Assembly (NCBI RefSeq): GCF_902498915.1
Contig: NZ_CABVLQ010000001.1
DNA: 64,000 nucleotides
Strand: one strand, 5' to 3'
Source: Escherichia ruysiae
Lineage (GTDB): Bacteria; Pseudomonadota; Gammaproteobacteria; Enterobacterales; Enterobacteriaceae
The notes under the pieces were generated by a model. It worked only from the letters and a program-made list of their open reading frames with translations. It searched no databases and was not told the DNA's origin. Below are positions 8,622-18,392 of this stretch, in pieces. The translations under genes and the position numbers were made by a program. Within the stretch, counting starts at the first letter, position 1, and every line of letters begins with the position of its first letter.

Positions 8622-9295
8622 TGTACGAGTTTGACTGGAGTTCCATAGTTCCTTCCCTGCCGTATCTGCTGGACGGGCTGGTGATCACCCTGAAAATTAC
8701 CATCACGGCAGTCGTGATTGGTATTTTATGGGGCACCATGCTGGCGGTGATGCGCCTGTCCAGCTTTGCGCCCGTGGCGTGGTTTGCCAAAGCCTACGTT
8801 AACGTGTTCCGTTCAATCCCATTAGTAATGGTTCTGCTATGGTTTTACCTGATCGTGCCGGGTTTTCTGCAAAACGTGCTGGGATTATCACCAAAAACAG
8901 ATATCCGCTTAATTTCTGCCATGGTGGCGTTTTCGATGTTTGAAGCGGCCTACTATTCCGAGATTATCCGCGCCGGTATTCAAAGTATCTCCCGTGGGCA
9001 GTCGAGCGCCGCGCTGGCACTCGGCATGACCCACTGGCAGTCGATGAAACTGATTATTCTGCCGCAGGCATTCCGTGCAATGGTGCCGCTACTGCTCACT
9101 CAGGGCATCGTACTGTTTCAGGATACCTCGCTGGTGTATGTGTTATCTCTGGCCGATTTCTTCCGTACCGCCTCAACCATTGGTGAACGTGATGGTACGC
9201 AGGTTGAGATGATCCTGTTTGCCGGATTTGTTTATTTCGTTATTAGCCTTAGCGCATCGTTGTTGGTCAGCTACTTGAAAAGAAGGACAGCATAA
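8621..9295 (+). CDS. gltK: GltK, glutamate/aspartate ABC transporter permease
   Basis: Second permease subunit, 224 residues, pairing with GltJ. It has about five membrane helices and an EAA loop, ALALGMTHWQSMKLIILP, near residues 128-145. Start and stop each overlap the neighbouring genes by one base (TAATG at both ends), giving a tightly coupled gltJKL block. Confidence 0.97.
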   Translation: MYEFDWSSIVPSLPYLLDGLVITLKITITAVVIGILWGTMLAVMRLSSFAPVAWFAKAYVNVFRSIPLVMVLLWFYLIVPGFLQNVLGLSPKTDIRLISAMVAFSMFEAAYYSEIIRAGIQSISRGQSSAALALGMTHWQSMKLIILPQAFRAMVPLLLTQGIVLFQDTSLVYVLSLADFFRTASTIGERDGTQVEMILFAGFVYFVISLSASLLVSYLKRRTA

Positions 9296-10020
9296 TGATT
9301 TCCCTGAAAAATGTTTCAAAATGGTATGGTCACTTTCAGGTGCTGACCGACTGCTCAACCGAAGTGAAAAAAGGCGAAGTGGTGGTGGTTTGTGGCCCGT
9401 CCGGCTCCGGTAAATCAACGCTGATAAAAACCGTCAACGGCCTCGAACCGGTGCAGCAAGGCGAAATCACCGTGGATGGCATCGTGGTTAATGACAAGAA
9501 AACCGATCTGGCAAAGCTGCGATCCCGCGTCGGCATGGTGTTCCAGCATTTTGAACTGTTCCCCCATCTGTCGATTATCGAAAACCTGACGCTGGCTCAG
9601 GTGAAAGTGCTTAAACGCGATAAAGCACCGGCTCGTGAAAAAGCACTGAAATTGCTGGAGCGAGTCGGGCTTTCTGCTCACGCCAATAAGTTCCCGGCGC
9701 AGCTTTCCGGCGGTCAGCAGCAGCGTGTGGCAATCGCTCGCGCGTTGTGCATGGATCCTATTGCGATGTTGTTCGACGAACCGACGTCGGCACTCGATCC
9801 GGAGATGATCAACGAAGTACTGGACGTGATGGTCGAACTGGCGAACGAAGGAATGACCATGATGGTGGTGACCCACGAAATGGGCTTTGCCCGCAAAGTG
9901 GCGAATCGGGTGATCTTTATGGATGAGGGTAAAATTGTCGAAGACTCGCCGAAAGACGCTTTCTTCGATGATCCGAAATCGGACCGCGCGAAAGACTTCC
10001 TCGCGAAAATCCTGCATTAA
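9295..10020 (+). CDS. gltL: GltL, glutamate/aspartate ABC transporter ATPase
   Basis: ATP-hydrolysing subunit that powers glutamate/aspartate import. 241 residues, with Walker A GPSGSGKST at 34-42, ABC signature LSGGQ at 137-141 and Walker B ending in D161/E162 (LFDEP). It belongs to the polar amino-acid uptake (PAAT) subfamily. Last gene of the operon; a GC-rich hairpin follows the stop codon. Confidence 0.98.
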   Translation: MISLKNVSKWYGHFQVLTDCSTEVKKGEVVVVCGPSGSGKSTLIKTVNGLEPVQQGEITVDGIVVNDKKTDLAKLRSRVGMVFQHFELFPHLSIIENLTLAQVKVLKRDKAPAREKALKLLERVGLSAHANKFPAQLSGGQQQRVAIARALCMDPIAMLFDEPTSALDPEMINEVLDVMVELANEGMTMMVVTHEMGFARKVANRVIFMDEGKIVEDSPKDAFFDDPKSDRAKDFLAKILH

Positions 10021-10027
10021 TCCCTCT

Positions 10028-10051
10028 GGCGCGCATAGCCAAGTGCGCGCC
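10028..10051 (+). terminator. Hairpin after gltL
   Basis: Perfect 8-bp stem GGCGCGCA/TGCGCGCC around an 8-nt loop, seven bases after the gltL stop. No strong T-run follows, so it may stabilise the mRNA end rather than terminate efficiently. Confidence 0.55.
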
Positions 10052-10137
10052 ATCTCACGCTTTATCGTTTCGCTCCTCGTATCTGTTACATCCTGGCGTT
10101 ACCCTTGTCGCAAAGAAGCACACAACAAGGAGCAACA

Positions 10138-11073
10138 ATGGCACTGCCAATTCTGTTAGATTGCGACCCAGGTCATGATGACGCTATCGCAATAGTTCTC
10201 GCCCTCGCCTCGCCAGAGCTTGATGTCAAAGCGATTACTTCCTCCGCCGGAAACCAGACACCAGAAAAAACCTTACGTAATGTTCTGCGTATGCTGACCT
10301 TGCTTAATCGCACCGATATTCCGGTAGCAGGCGGCGCGGTGAAACCGTTAATGCGTGAGTTGATTATCGCGGACAACGTGCACGGCGAAAGTGGGCTGGA
10401 CGGTCCGGCATTACCGGAACCCGCATTTGCGCCGCAAAATTGCACGGCGGTGGAGCTGATGGCGAAAACGCTGCGCGAAAGTGCTGACCCCGTCACCATT
10501 GTTTCTACCGGACCACAAACTAACGTCGCCTTGCTGCTCAATAGCCATCCGGAACTGCATAGCAAAATCGCCCGTATCGTGATTATGGGCGGTGCAATGG
10601 GGCTTGGTAACTGGACGCCAGCGGCGGAATTTAATATTTACGTTGACCCGGAAGCGGCAGAAATTGTCTTCCAGTCAGGGATCCCGGTGGTGATGGCCGG
10701 TCTGGATGTTACTCACAAAGCACAAATCCACGTTGAGGACACCGAGCGTTTCCGCGCGATTGGCAACCCTGTTTCAACCATTGTTGCCGAACTGCTGGAT
10801 TTCTTCCTCGAATATCATAAAGACGAAAAATGGGGCTTTGTCGGCGCACCACTGCATGACCCATGCACCATCGCCTGGCTACTGAAACCTGAACTGTTCA
10901 CCACCGTTGAACGCTGGGTCGGCGTGGAAACACAGGGGAAATATACCCAGGGTATGACGGTGGTTGATTATTATTATCTGACTGGCAATAAACCGAATGC
11001 CACTGTAATGGTCGATGTTGATCGTCAGGGCTTTGTTGATTTACTGGCTGAACGGCTTAAATTTTACGCTTAA
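10138..11073 (+). CDS. rihA: RihA, pyrimidine-specific ribonucleoside hydrolase
   Basis: Cytosolic hydrolase that cleaves cytidine and uridine to base and ribose for salvage. 311 residues from the ATG at 10138, preceded by AAGGAG. The family calcium-binding motif D-x-D-P-x-x-D-D is at residues 8-15 (D8, D10, D14, D15). An upstream in-frame ATG at 10105 would add 11 residues but lies before the ribosome-binding site. Convergent with ybeL, with a shared hairpin between them. Confidence 0.97.
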   Translation: MALPILLDCDPGHDDAIAIVLALASPELDVKAITSSAGNQTPEKTLRNVLRMLTLLNRTDIPVAGGAVKPLMRELIIADNVHGESGLDGPALPEPAFAPQNCTAVELMAKTLRESADPVTIVSTGPQTNVALLLNSHPELHSKIARIVIMGGAMGLGNWTPAAEFNIYVDPEAAEIVFQSGIPVVMAGLDVTHKAQIHVEDTERFRAIGNPVSTIVAELLDFFLEYHKDEKWGFVGAPLHDPCTIAWLLKPELFTTVERWVGVETQGKYTQGMTVVDYYYLTGNKPNATVMVDVDRQGFVDLLAERLKFYA

Positions 11074-11079
11074 TAACTC

Positions 11080-11104
11080 GCCGGATGGTATCACGTCATC
11101 CGGC
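11080..11104. terminator. Hairpin between convergent rihA and ybeL
   Basis: Perfect 8-bp inverted repeat GCCGGATG/CATCCGGC with a 9-nt loop. REP-like arms; may serve both genes, though no long T-run is seen on either side. Confidence 0.55.
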
Positions 11105-11111
11105 ACTACCA

Positions 11112-11594
11112 TTACGGCTCGAACGGGCGTCTCTGGAACTGGTCATGACCACATTTCGGGCATAGCGTTAGGACTTCCGGCGTGTAGATCGGGAGATGGA
11201 AGTGACATTTCTCGCAGACCAGATTCCCCAGCCCTACCACTTCTCCGCTGTGATAAACCCCGTGATGGTTGAGATCCTGGAAAACTTCGCGCCATTCAAG
11301 CTGCGTTTTATCGGTGATGTCTGCCAGCTCCTGCCACAAGCTTTCTTTTATCACCCGCATAAAGACGCTGTCAGATTCTTCTTTCAGGCTCTCTTCATAG
11401 CTCATGGCGAACTCTTCCAGGTCACGTCTGACAGCTCGCGTCAACTCATCGACCTCGGTTCGCGTTAACTCCCCTGTTTTTATTACGCGCTCCCGCGCCT
11501 GTTCCACCAGTGCGTCGATATCACGTTCGCCATTACGCAGGCGTTCGCTCAGTGACGCGACCAGTTCACGGTAATATTGAGCAACCTTGTTCAT
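11112..11594 (-). CDS. ybeL: YbeL, zinc-ribbon DUF1451 protein
   Basis: 160-residue cytosolic protein of unknown function. The N-terminal two thirds is strongly charged and likely helical or coiled-coil. The C-terminus is a four-cysteine zinc ribbon, C127-x2-C130 and C145-x2-C148. No enzymatic motif is visible. Divergent from leuS; the 234-bp gap holds promoters in both directions. A DNA- or RNA-binding role is possible but unproven. Confidence 0.93.
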   Translation of the reverse strand: MNKVAQYYRELVASLSERLRNGERDIDALVEQARERVIKTGELTRTEVDELTRAVRRDLEEFAMSYEESLKEESDSVFMRVIKESLWQELADITDKTQLEWREVFQDLNHHGVYHSGEVVGLGNLVCEKCHFHLPIYTPEVLTLCPKCGHDQFQRRPFEP

Positions 11595-11735
11595 CGTTTC
11601 ATCTCCCGGGTCGTTAACTGACTATAATAATAGACGTTCTTTGTTCCTTGCTTTGCTAATACGCCCACAAACTCTGTAAATTAATGTATGAATAATCCGG
11701 GCATCATTTCAACGTCGAGTGCGCGAAAGGCTGTT

Positions 11736-11765
11736 TTGACGCGGACGTTTGGGCTATGCTATGCG
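11736..11765 (+). promoter_or_regulatory. Candidate sigma70 promoter for leuS
   Basis: TTGACG at 11736-11741 and TATGCG at 11760-11765 with 18-bp spacing, about 60 bp before the LeuS start. The -10 match is weak. Confidence 0.4.
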
Positions 11766-11828
11766 GATCTGAAAAACCACCTCAACGCTACATTTGTAGC
11801 CGTATTGAAAACAGGACCACTGGCTGCC

Positions 11829-14411
11829 ATGCAAGAGCAATACCGCCCGGAAGAGATAGAATCCAAAGTACAGCTTCATTGGGATGAGAAGCGCACATTT
11901 GAAGTAACCGAAGACGAGAGCAAAGAGAAGTATTACTGCCTGTCTATGCTTCCCTATCCTTCTGGTCGACTACACATGGGCCACGTACGTAACTACACCA
12001 TCGGTGACGTGATCGCCCGCTACCAGCGTATGCTGGGCAAAAACGTCCTGCAGCCGATCGGCTGGGACGCGTTTGGTCTGCCTGCGGAAGGCGCGGCGGT
12101 GAAAAACAACACCGCTCCGGCACCGTGGACGTACGACAACATCGCGTATATGAAAAACCAGCTCAAAATGCTGGGCTTTGGTTATGACTGGAGCCGCGAG
12201 CTGGCAACCTGTACGCCGGAATACTACCGTTGGGAACAGAAATTCTTCACCGAGCTGTATAAAAAAGGCCTGGTATATAAGAAGACTTCTGCGGTCAACT
12301 GGTGTCCGAACGACCAGACCGTACTGGCGAACGAACAGGTTATCGACGGCTGCTGCTGGCGCTGCGATACCAAAGTTGAACGTAAAGAGATCCCGCAGTG
12401 GTTTATCAAAATCACCGCTTACGCTGACGAACTGCTCAACGATCTGGATAAACTGGATCACTGGCCAGACACCGTTAAAACCATGCAGCGTAACTGGATC
12501 GGTCGTTCCGAAGGCGTGGAAATCACCTTCAACGTTAACGACTATGACAACACGCTGACCGTTTACACTACCCGCCCGGACACCTTTATGGGTTGTACTT
12601 ATCTGGCGGTAGCGGCGGGTCATCCGCTGGCACAGAAAGCGGCAGAAAATAATCCTGAACTGGCGTCCTTTATCGACGAATGCCGTAACACCAAAGTTGC
12701 CGAAGCTGAAATGGCGACAATGGAGAAAAAAGGTGTCGATACCGGCTTTAAAGCGGTTCACCCATTAACGGGCGAAGAAATTCCGGTTTGGGCAGCAAAC
12801 TTCGTATTGATGGAGTACGGCACTGGCGCAGTCATGGCGGTTCCGGGTCACGACCAGCGCGACTACGAGTTTGCCTCTAAATACGGCCTGAACATCAAAC
12901 CGGTGATCCTGGCTGCTGACGGCTCTGAGCCAGATCTTTCTCAGCAAGCCCTGACTGAAAAAGGCGTGCTGTTCAACTCTGGTGAGTTCAACGGTCTTGA
13001 CCATGAAGCGGCCTTTAACGCCATTGCCGACAAATTGACGGCAATGGGCGTTGGCGAGCGTAAAGTAAACTATCGCCTGCGCGACTGGGGTGTTTCCCGT
13101 CAGCGTTACTGGGGCGCACCGATTCCGATGGTGACGCTGGAGGACGGCACTGTGATGCCTACTCCGGACGACCAGTTGCCGGTGATCCTGCCGGAAGATG
13201 TGGTAATGGATGGTATTACCAGCCCGATCAAAGCAGATCCTGAGTGGGCGAAAACCACCGTTAACGGTATGCCGGCACTGCGTGAAACCGATACTTTCGA
13301 CACCTTTATGGAGTCCTCCTGGTACTATGCGCGCTACACTTGCCCGGAGTACAAAGAGGGTATGCTGGATTCCAAAGCAGCTAACTACTGGCTGCCGGTA
13401 GATATCTACATTGGTGGTATCGAACACGCCATCATGCACCTGCTCTACTTCCGCTTCTTCCACAAACTGATGCGTGATGCAGGCATGGTGAACTCTGACG
13501 AGCCAGCGAAACAGCTGCTGTGTCAGGGTATGGTGCTGGCAGATGCCTTCTACTATGTAGGCGAAAACGGCGAACGTAACTGGGTTTCCCCGGTTGATGC
13601 TATCGTTGAGCGCGACGAGAAAGGCCGTATCGTGAAAGCGAAAGACGCGGCAGGCCATGAACTGGTGTATACCGGCATGAGCAAAATGTCCAAGTCGAAG
13701 AACAACGGTATCGACCCGCAGGTGATGGTTGAACGTTACGGCGCGGACACCGTTCGTCTGTTTATGATGTTCGCTTCTCCGGCGGATATGACTCTCGAAT
13801 GGCAGGAGTCCGGCGTTGAAGGGGCTAACCGCTTCCTGAAACGTGTCTGGAAACTGGTGTACGAGCACACTGCGAAAGGTGATGTTGCGGCGCTGAACGT
13901 TGACGCACTGACTGAAGATCAGAAAGCTCTACGTCGTGATGTTCATAAAACTATCGCTAAAGTGACCGATGATATCGGTCGTCGTCAGACCTTCAACACC
14001 GCAATTGCGGCGATTATGGAGCTGATGAACAAACTGGCGAAAGCACCGACCGATGGCGAGCAGGATCGCGCTCTGATGCAGGAAGCCCTGCTGGCCGTTG
14101 TCCGTATGCTTAACCCGTTCACCCCGCACATCTGCTTCACGCTGTGGCAGGAACTGAAAGGCGAAGGCGATATCGACAACGCGCCGTGGCCGGTTGCAGA
14201 CGAGAAAGCGATGGTGGAAGATTCCACGCTGGTGGTGGTGCAGGTTAACGGTAAAGTCCGTGCCAAAATCACCGTTCCGGTAGATGCAACGGAAGAACAG
14301 GTTCGCGAACGTGCTGGCCAGGAACATCTGGTAGCAAAATATCTTGATGGCGTTACCGTGCGTAAAGTGATTTACGTACCGGGTAAACTCCTCAATCTGG
14401 TCGTTGGCTAA
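11829..14411 (+). CDS. leuS: LeuS, leucyl-tRNA synthetase
   Basis: Essential class I aminoacyl-tRNA synthetase charging tRNA-Leu, with a CP1 editing domain. 860 residues from the ATG at 11829, giving the canonical MQEQYRPEEIE start. Class I signatures are HMGH at 49-52 and KMSKS beginning at K619. The frame stays open 47 codons further upstream to an ATG at 11688, but that stretch does not look like LeuS and overlaps the likely promoter. It heads the leuS-lptE-holA-nadD-cobC cluster. Confidence 0.98.
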   Translation: MQEQYRPEEIESKVQLHWDEKRTFEVTEDESKEKYYCLSMLPYPSGRLHMGHVRNYTIGDVIARYQRMLGKNVLQPIGWDAFGLPAEGAAVKNNTAPAPWTYDNIAYMKNQLKMLGFGYDWSRELATCTPEYYRWEQKFFTELYKKGLVYKKTSAVNWCPNDQTVLANEQVIDGCCWRCDTKVERKEIPQWFIKITAYADELLNDLDKLDHWPDTVKTMQRNWIGRSEGVEITFNVNDYDNTLTVYTTRPDTFMGCTYLAVAAGHPLAQKAAENNPELASFIDECRNTKVAEAEMATMEKKGVDTGFKAVHPLTGEEIPVWAANFVLMEYGTGAVMAVPGHDQRDYEFASKYGLNIKPVILAADGSEPDLSQQALTEKGVLFNSGEFNGLDHEAAFNAIADKLTAMGVGERKVNYRLRDWGVSRQRYWGAPIPMVTLEDGTVMPTPDDQLPVILPEDVVMDGITSPIKADPEWAKTTVNGMPALRETDTFDTFMESSWYYARYTCPEYKEGMLDSKAANYWLPVDIYIGGIEHAIMHLLYFRFFHKLMRDAGMVNSDEPAKQLLCQGMVLADAFYYVGENGERNWVSPVDAIVERDEKGRIVKAKDAAGHELVYTGMSKMSKSKNNGIDPQVMVERYGADTVRLFMMFASPADMTLEWQESGVEGANRFLKRVWKLVYEHTAKGDVAALNVDALTEDQKALRRDVHKTIAKVTDDIGRRQTFNTAIAAIMELMNKLAKAPTDGEQDRALMQEALLAVVRMLNPFTPHICFTLWQELKGEGDIDNAPWPVADEKAMVEDSTLVVVQVNGKVRAKITVPVDATEEQVRERAGQEHLVAKYLDGVTVRKVIYVPGKLLNLVVG

Positions 14412-14425
14412 GCGCGGGAGGAAGC

Positions 14426-15004
14426 GTGCGATATCTGGCAACATTGTTGTTATCTCTGGCGGTGTTAATCACCGCCGGGTGTGGCTGGCATCTGCGTGAT
14501 ACCACGCAGGTTCCTTCCACTATGAAGGTCATGATCCTGGACTCTGGCGACCCGAACGGGCCGTTAAGCCGTGCGGTGCGTAATCAGTTGCGTCTGAACG
14601 GTGTTGAGTTGCTTGATAAAGAAACCACGCGTAAGGATGTTCCATCCCTGCGTTTGGGTGCTGTATCAATCTCCCAGGATACCGCCTCAGTTTTCCGTAA
14701 TGGTCAAACCGCTGAATATCAAATGGTGATGACTGTCAGCGCGTCAGTATTGATCCCTGGCCGTGACATCTACCCGATTAGCGCCAAAGTCTTCCGTTCG
14801 TTCTTCGATAACCCGCAAATGGCGTTAGCGAAAGATAATGAGCAAAGCATGATCATTCAAGAGATGTACGACCGTGCTGCCGAACAGCTGATACGTAAGC
14901 TGCCAAGCATCCGCGCTGCGGATATCCGTTCCGACGAAGATACGTCGAAAACAACGGATACTGCAGCAACGCCTGCACGCGTCTCTACTACGCTGGGTAA
15001 CTGA
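14426..15004 (+). CDS. lptE: LptE, LPS-assembly lipoprotein
   Basis: Outer-membrane lipoprotein that plugs the LptD barrel and helps insert lipopolysaccharide. It starts with GTG, preceded by GGGAGGAAG. 192 residues, with a lipoprotein signal ending LITAGC (lipidated C19). The C-terminal tail is rich in Thr, Ala and Asp and differs slightly from the K-12 tail as remembered (one residue shorter). One-base overlap with holA (TGATG). Confidence 0.97.
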   Translation: MRYLATLLLSLAVLITAGCGWHLRDTTQVPSTMKVMILDSGDPNGPLSRAVRNQLRLNGVELLDKETTRKDVPSLRLGAVSISQDTASVFRNGQTAEYQMVMTVSASVLIPGRDIYPISAKVFRSFFDNPQMALAKDNEQSMIIQEMYDRAAEQLIRKLPSIRAADIRSDEDTSKTTDTAATPARVSTTLGN

Positions 15005-16035
15005 TGATTCGGTTGTACCCGGAACAACTCCGCGCGCAGCTCAATGAAGGGCTGCGCGCGGCGTATCTTTTGCTTGGTAACGATCCTCTGTTGTTGCAGG
15101 AAAGCCAGGACGCTGTTCGTCAGGTAGCTGCAGCACAAGGATTTGCAGAACACCACACTTTTTCCATTGATCCCAACACCGACTGGAATGCGATATTTTC
15201 GCTATGCCAGGCCATGAGCCTGTTCGCCAGTCGACAAACGCTATTGCTGCTGTTACCAGAAAACGGACCAAATGCGGCGATCAATGACCAACTTCTGACA
15301 CTGACCGGACTGCTGCATGACGATTTGCTGCTGATCGTGCGCGGCAATAAATTAAGCAAAGCGCAGGAAAATGCTGCCTGGTTTACTGCTCTTGCTAATC
15401 GAAGCGTGCAGGTAACCTGTCAGACACCGGAGCAGGCTCAGCTTCCTCGCTGGGTTGCTGCGCGTGCAAAACAGCTCAACTTAGAACTGGATGACGCTGC
15501 AAATCAGATGCTCTGCTATTGTTATGAAGGTAACCTGCTGGCGCTGGCACAGGCGCTGGAGCGTTTATCGCTTCTCTGGCCGGACGGCAAACTGACATTA
15601 CCGCGCGTTGAGCAGGCAGTGAATGATGCCGCGCATTTCACCCCTTTTCATTGGGTCGATGCTTTGTTGATGGGCAAAAGCAAGCGCGCATTGCACATTC
15701 TTCAGCAACTGCGTCTGGAAGGCAGCGAGCCGGTTATTTTGTTGCGCACATTACAACGTGAACTGTTGTTACTGGTTAATTTGAAACGTCAGTCTGCCCA
15801 TATGCCGTTACGCGCGTTGTTTGATAAGCATCGCGTTTGGCAGAACCGGCGGGGCATGATGGGCGAGGCATTAAATCGCTTAAGCCAGCCGCAGTTACGT
15901 CAGGCCGTGCAACTTCTCACACGAACGGAACTCACCCTCAAACAAGATTACGGCCAGTCGGTTTGGGCAGATCTGGAGGGATTATCTCTTCTGTTGTGCC
16001 ATAAACCACTGGCAGACGTATTTATCGATGGTTGA
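15004..16035 (+). CDS. holA: HolA, DNA polymerase III delta subunit
   Basis: Clamp-loader wrench subunit of the DNA polymerase III holoenzyme. It opens the beta clamp for loading at primer-template junctions. 343 residues, the normal length, with a delta/AAA-like N-terminal domain and a C-terminal collar domain. The start overlaps the lptE stop and the end overlaps the region of the nadD start, indicating translational coupling across the cluster. Confidence 0.98.
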   Translation: MIRLYPEQLRAQLNEGLRAAYLLLGNDPLLLQESQDAVRQVAAAQGFAEHHTFSIDPNTDWNAIFSLCQAMSLFASRQTLLLLLPENGPNAAINDQLLTLTGLLHDDLLLIVRGNKLSKAQENAAWFTALANRSVQVTCQTPEQAQLPRWVAARAKQLNLELDDAANQMLCYCYEGNLLALAQALERLSLLWPDGKLTLPRVEQAVNDAAHFTPFHWVDALLMGKSKRALHILQQLRLEGSEPVILLRTLQRELLLLVNLKRQSAHMPLRALFDKHRVWQNRRGMMGEALNRLSQPQLRQAVQLLTRTELTLKQDYGQSVWADLEGLSLLLCHKPLADVFIDG

Positions 16036-16036
16036 T

Positions 16037-16678
16037 ATGAAATCTTTACAGGCTCTGTTTGGCGGCACCTTCGATCCGGTGCACTATGGTCATCTTAAAC
16101 CCGTGGAAACGCTGGCGAATCTGATTGGTCTGACGCAAGTGACTATCATCCCTAACAATGTTCCTCCGCATCGTCCACAGCCGGAAGCAAACAGCGCGCA
16201 GCGAAAACACATGCTTGAACTGGCTATTGCCGACAAACCACTGTTTACCCTTGATGAACGTGAGTTAAAGCGCAATGCCCCCTCTTACACTGCGCAAACA
16301 CTCAAAGAGTGGCGACAGGAACAAGGTGACGATGTGCCACTGGCGTTTATTATTGGTCAGGATTCACTGCTGACTTTTCCCACCTGGTACGAATACGAAA
16401 CAATTCTCGACAATGCGCATTTAATTGTCTGTCGGCGTCCCGGTTACCCGCTTGAAATGGCGCAACCACAATACCAGCAGTGGCTGGAAGATCATTTGAC
16501 GCATAATCCAGAAGATCTGCACCTTCAGTCTGCCGGTAAAATTTACCTCGCTGAAACGCCGTGGTTTAACATCTCGGCGACCATCATCCGCGAACGCTTG
16601 CAAAACGGCGAATCATGTGAAGATTTGTTACCGGAATCGGTATTGACCTACATTAACCAACAAGGCTTGTATCGCTGA
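16037..16678 (+). CDS. nadD: NadD, nicotinate-mononucleotide adenylyltransferase
   Basis: Essential NAD-biosynthesis enzyme converting nicotinate mononucleotide and ATP to deamido-NAD. 213 residues from the ATG at 16037; another in-frame ATG at 16028 lies inside holA and would add three residues, and neither has a clear ribosome-binding site. The nucleotidyltransferase motif GGTFDPVHYGH spans residues 9-19, and ISATIIRERL near the C-terminus is the second ATP-binding motif. Confidence 0.97.
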   Translation: MKSLQALFGGTFDPVHYGHLKPVETLANLIGLTQVTIIPNNVPPHRPQPEANSAQRKHMLELAIADKPLFTLDERELKRNAPSYTAQTLKEWRQEQGDDVPLAFIIGQDSLLTFPTWYEYETILDNAHLIVCRRPGYPLEMAQPQYQQWLEDHLTHNPEDLHLQSAGKIYLAETPWFNISATIIRERLQNGESCEDLLPESVLTYINQQGLYR

Positions 16679-16701
16679 TACCTGTCATCACGGAGGGAAT
16701 G

Positions 16702-17313
16702 ATGCGACTGTGGTTAATTCGTCACGGCGAAACGCAGGCAAATGTCGATGGATTGTACAGCGGTCATGCGCCGACGCCACTGACTGCACGCGGTATCGAG
16801 CAAGCTCAAAGCCTGAATACCCTGTTGCGTGATGTTCCCTTCGATATGGTTTTATGTAGTGAGCTGGAACGCGCGCAGCATACCGCGCGGCTGGTTCTCA
16901 GTGACCGCCAGCTCCCTGTACAAACCGTCCCTGAGCTTAATGAAATGTTTTTTGGTGACTGGGAGATGCGGCATCATCGCGATTTGATGCAAGAAGATGC
17001 CGAAAACTATAGCGCATGGTGCAATGACTGGCAGTATGCCGTCCCAACTAACGGCGAAGGTTTTCAGGCGTTTTCGCAACGGGTAGAAAGGTTTATTGCC
17101 GGATTTGTTGAATATCAGCACCACAAAAATATATTAGTCATCAGCCATCAGGGCGTGTTGAGTCTGTTAATTGCACGCTTACTTGGTATGCCAGCCGGGG
17201 CGATGTGGCATTTTCGTGTAGACCAGGGCTGCTGGAGCGCCATTGAAATCAATGACGCATTCGCAACTCTACGTGTCCTCAATAGCCGTGCTATATGGCA
17301 CAGGGATGCATGA
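16702..17313 (+). CDS. cobC: CobC/PhpB, alpha-ribazole-5'-phosphate phosphatase
   Basis: Histidine phosphatase of the phosphoglycerate-mutase superfamily, associated with late cobalamin nucleotide-loop assembly. 203 residues. The catalytic RHG is at residues 7-9 and a second conserved His lies in SHQGV near residue 150. Two ATGs abut (16699 and 16702); the second is better spaced from GGAGG at 16692-16696. A 260-bp gap separates it from rsfS. Sequence is somewhat more diverged from K-12 than its neighbours. Confidence 0.93.
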   Translation: MRLWLIRHGETQANVDGLYSGHAPTPLTARGIEQAQSLNTLLRDVPFDMVLCSELERAQHTARLVLSDRQLPVQTVPELNEMFFGDWEMRHHRDLMQEDAENYSAWCNDWQYAVPTNGEGFQAFSQRVERFIAGFVEYQHHKNILVISHQGVLSLLIARLLGMPAGAMWHFRVDQGCWSAIEINDAFATLRVLNSRAIWHRDA

Positions 17314-17573
17314 CTTTTCTGTTTTTTTGCATGTAAGGTGCAGCGCCCATTGACAGCCCCGGACAGGCTGATATTCTCCGCAGCCGGACTTTTTCCGCTA
17401 AACACGACTTTGTAGAAATTGTTTTACAAAAATGGCGATGCAATCTGCGGCGCAGGGTGGGATGATAGCCCACTTTCGAAAGCCGATTCGGCGACAATTG
17501 TCCCGAAATCGCCTCTGGTTCAGGTATACTGGCAGACCGTTTTTTATCTTTTTAATTCACCCAGGGGGAAAAC

Positions 17574-17891
17574 TTGCAGGGTAAAGCACTCCAGGATTTT
17601 GTTATCGACAAAATTGATGACCTCAAAGGTCAGGACATCATCGCCTTAGACGTTCAGGGCAAATCCAGCATCACCGACTGCATGATCATCTGTACGGGTA
17701 CGTCCAGCCGTCATGTTATGTCCATTGCTGACCACGTTGTGCAGGAGTCTCGTGCTGCTGGTCTATTGCCGCTCGGCGTAGAAGGTGAAAACAGCGCCGA
17801 CTGGATTGTCGTTGATTTGGGCGAAGTTATTGTCCATGTCATGCAGGAAGAGAGCCGTCGCCTGTATGAACTGGAAAAACTCTGGAGTTAA
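17574..17891 (+). CDS. rsfS: RsfS, ribosomal silencing factor
   Basis: Binds ribosomal protein uL14 and blocks subunit joining in stationary phase or starvation. 105 residues from a TTG start, preceded by CAGGGGGA at good spacing; this gives the canonical N-terminus MQGKALQDFV. It is first in a group with rlmH, mrdA, mrdB and rlpA. TATACT at 17525-17530 is a candidate -10 element, though the -35 is unclear. Confidence 0.95.
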   Translation: MQGKALQDFVIDKIDDLKGQDIIALDVQGKSSITDCMIICTGTSSRHVMSIADHVVQESRAAGLLPLGVEGENSADWIVVDLGEVIVHVMQEESRRLYELEKLWS

Positions 17892-17894
17892 TGT

Positions 17895-18362
17895 GTGAAG
17901 CTGCAACTTGTGGCCGTGGGAACGAAAATGCCGGACTGGGTACAAACCGGTTTTACCGAGTACCTGCGTCGTTTTCCGAAAGATATGCCTTTTGAGCTGA
18001 TTGAAATTCCGGCCGGGAAACGCGGCAAGAACGCGGACATCAAGCGCATACTCGACAAAGAGGGTGAGCAGATGCTGGCAGCCGCAGGCAAAAACCGCAT
18101 TGTCACCCTCGACATTCCAGGCAAGCCCTGGGACACACCGCAGTTAGCCGCTGAACTGGAACGATGGAAGCTTGATGGCCGCGACGTCAGCCTGCTTATT
18201 GGCGGGCCTGAAGGGTTATCACCTGCCTGTAAAGCAGCGGCAGAACAAAGCTGGTCGCTTTCCGCGCTGACCCTCCCCCATCCGCTGGTTCGCGTACTGG
18301 TCGCAGAGAGTCTGTACCGGGCGTGGAGCATTACCACCAACCATCCTTATCACCGTGAGTGA
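17895..18362 (+). CDS. rlmH: RlmH, 23S rRNA pseudouridine-1915 N3-methyltransferase
   Basis: SPOUT-class methyltransferase acting on pseudouridine 1915 in helix 69 of 23S rRNA, on assembled 70S ribosomes. 155 residues from a GTG start three bases after the rsfS stop. The SAM-binding knot motif GGPEG is at residues 103-107, and the C-terminus ends near [13 protein letters not shown], typical of the family. Confidence 0.96.
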
Positions 18363-18392
18363 TAAGAAAGCTTTGAGTAGAAAACGCAGCGG

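Noticed and set aside
11688..11828. 47-codon in-frame extension at the front of LeuS
   Set aside because: The extension overlaps a likely promoter, lacks a ribosome-binding site, and LeuS proteins start at MQEQYRPEE.
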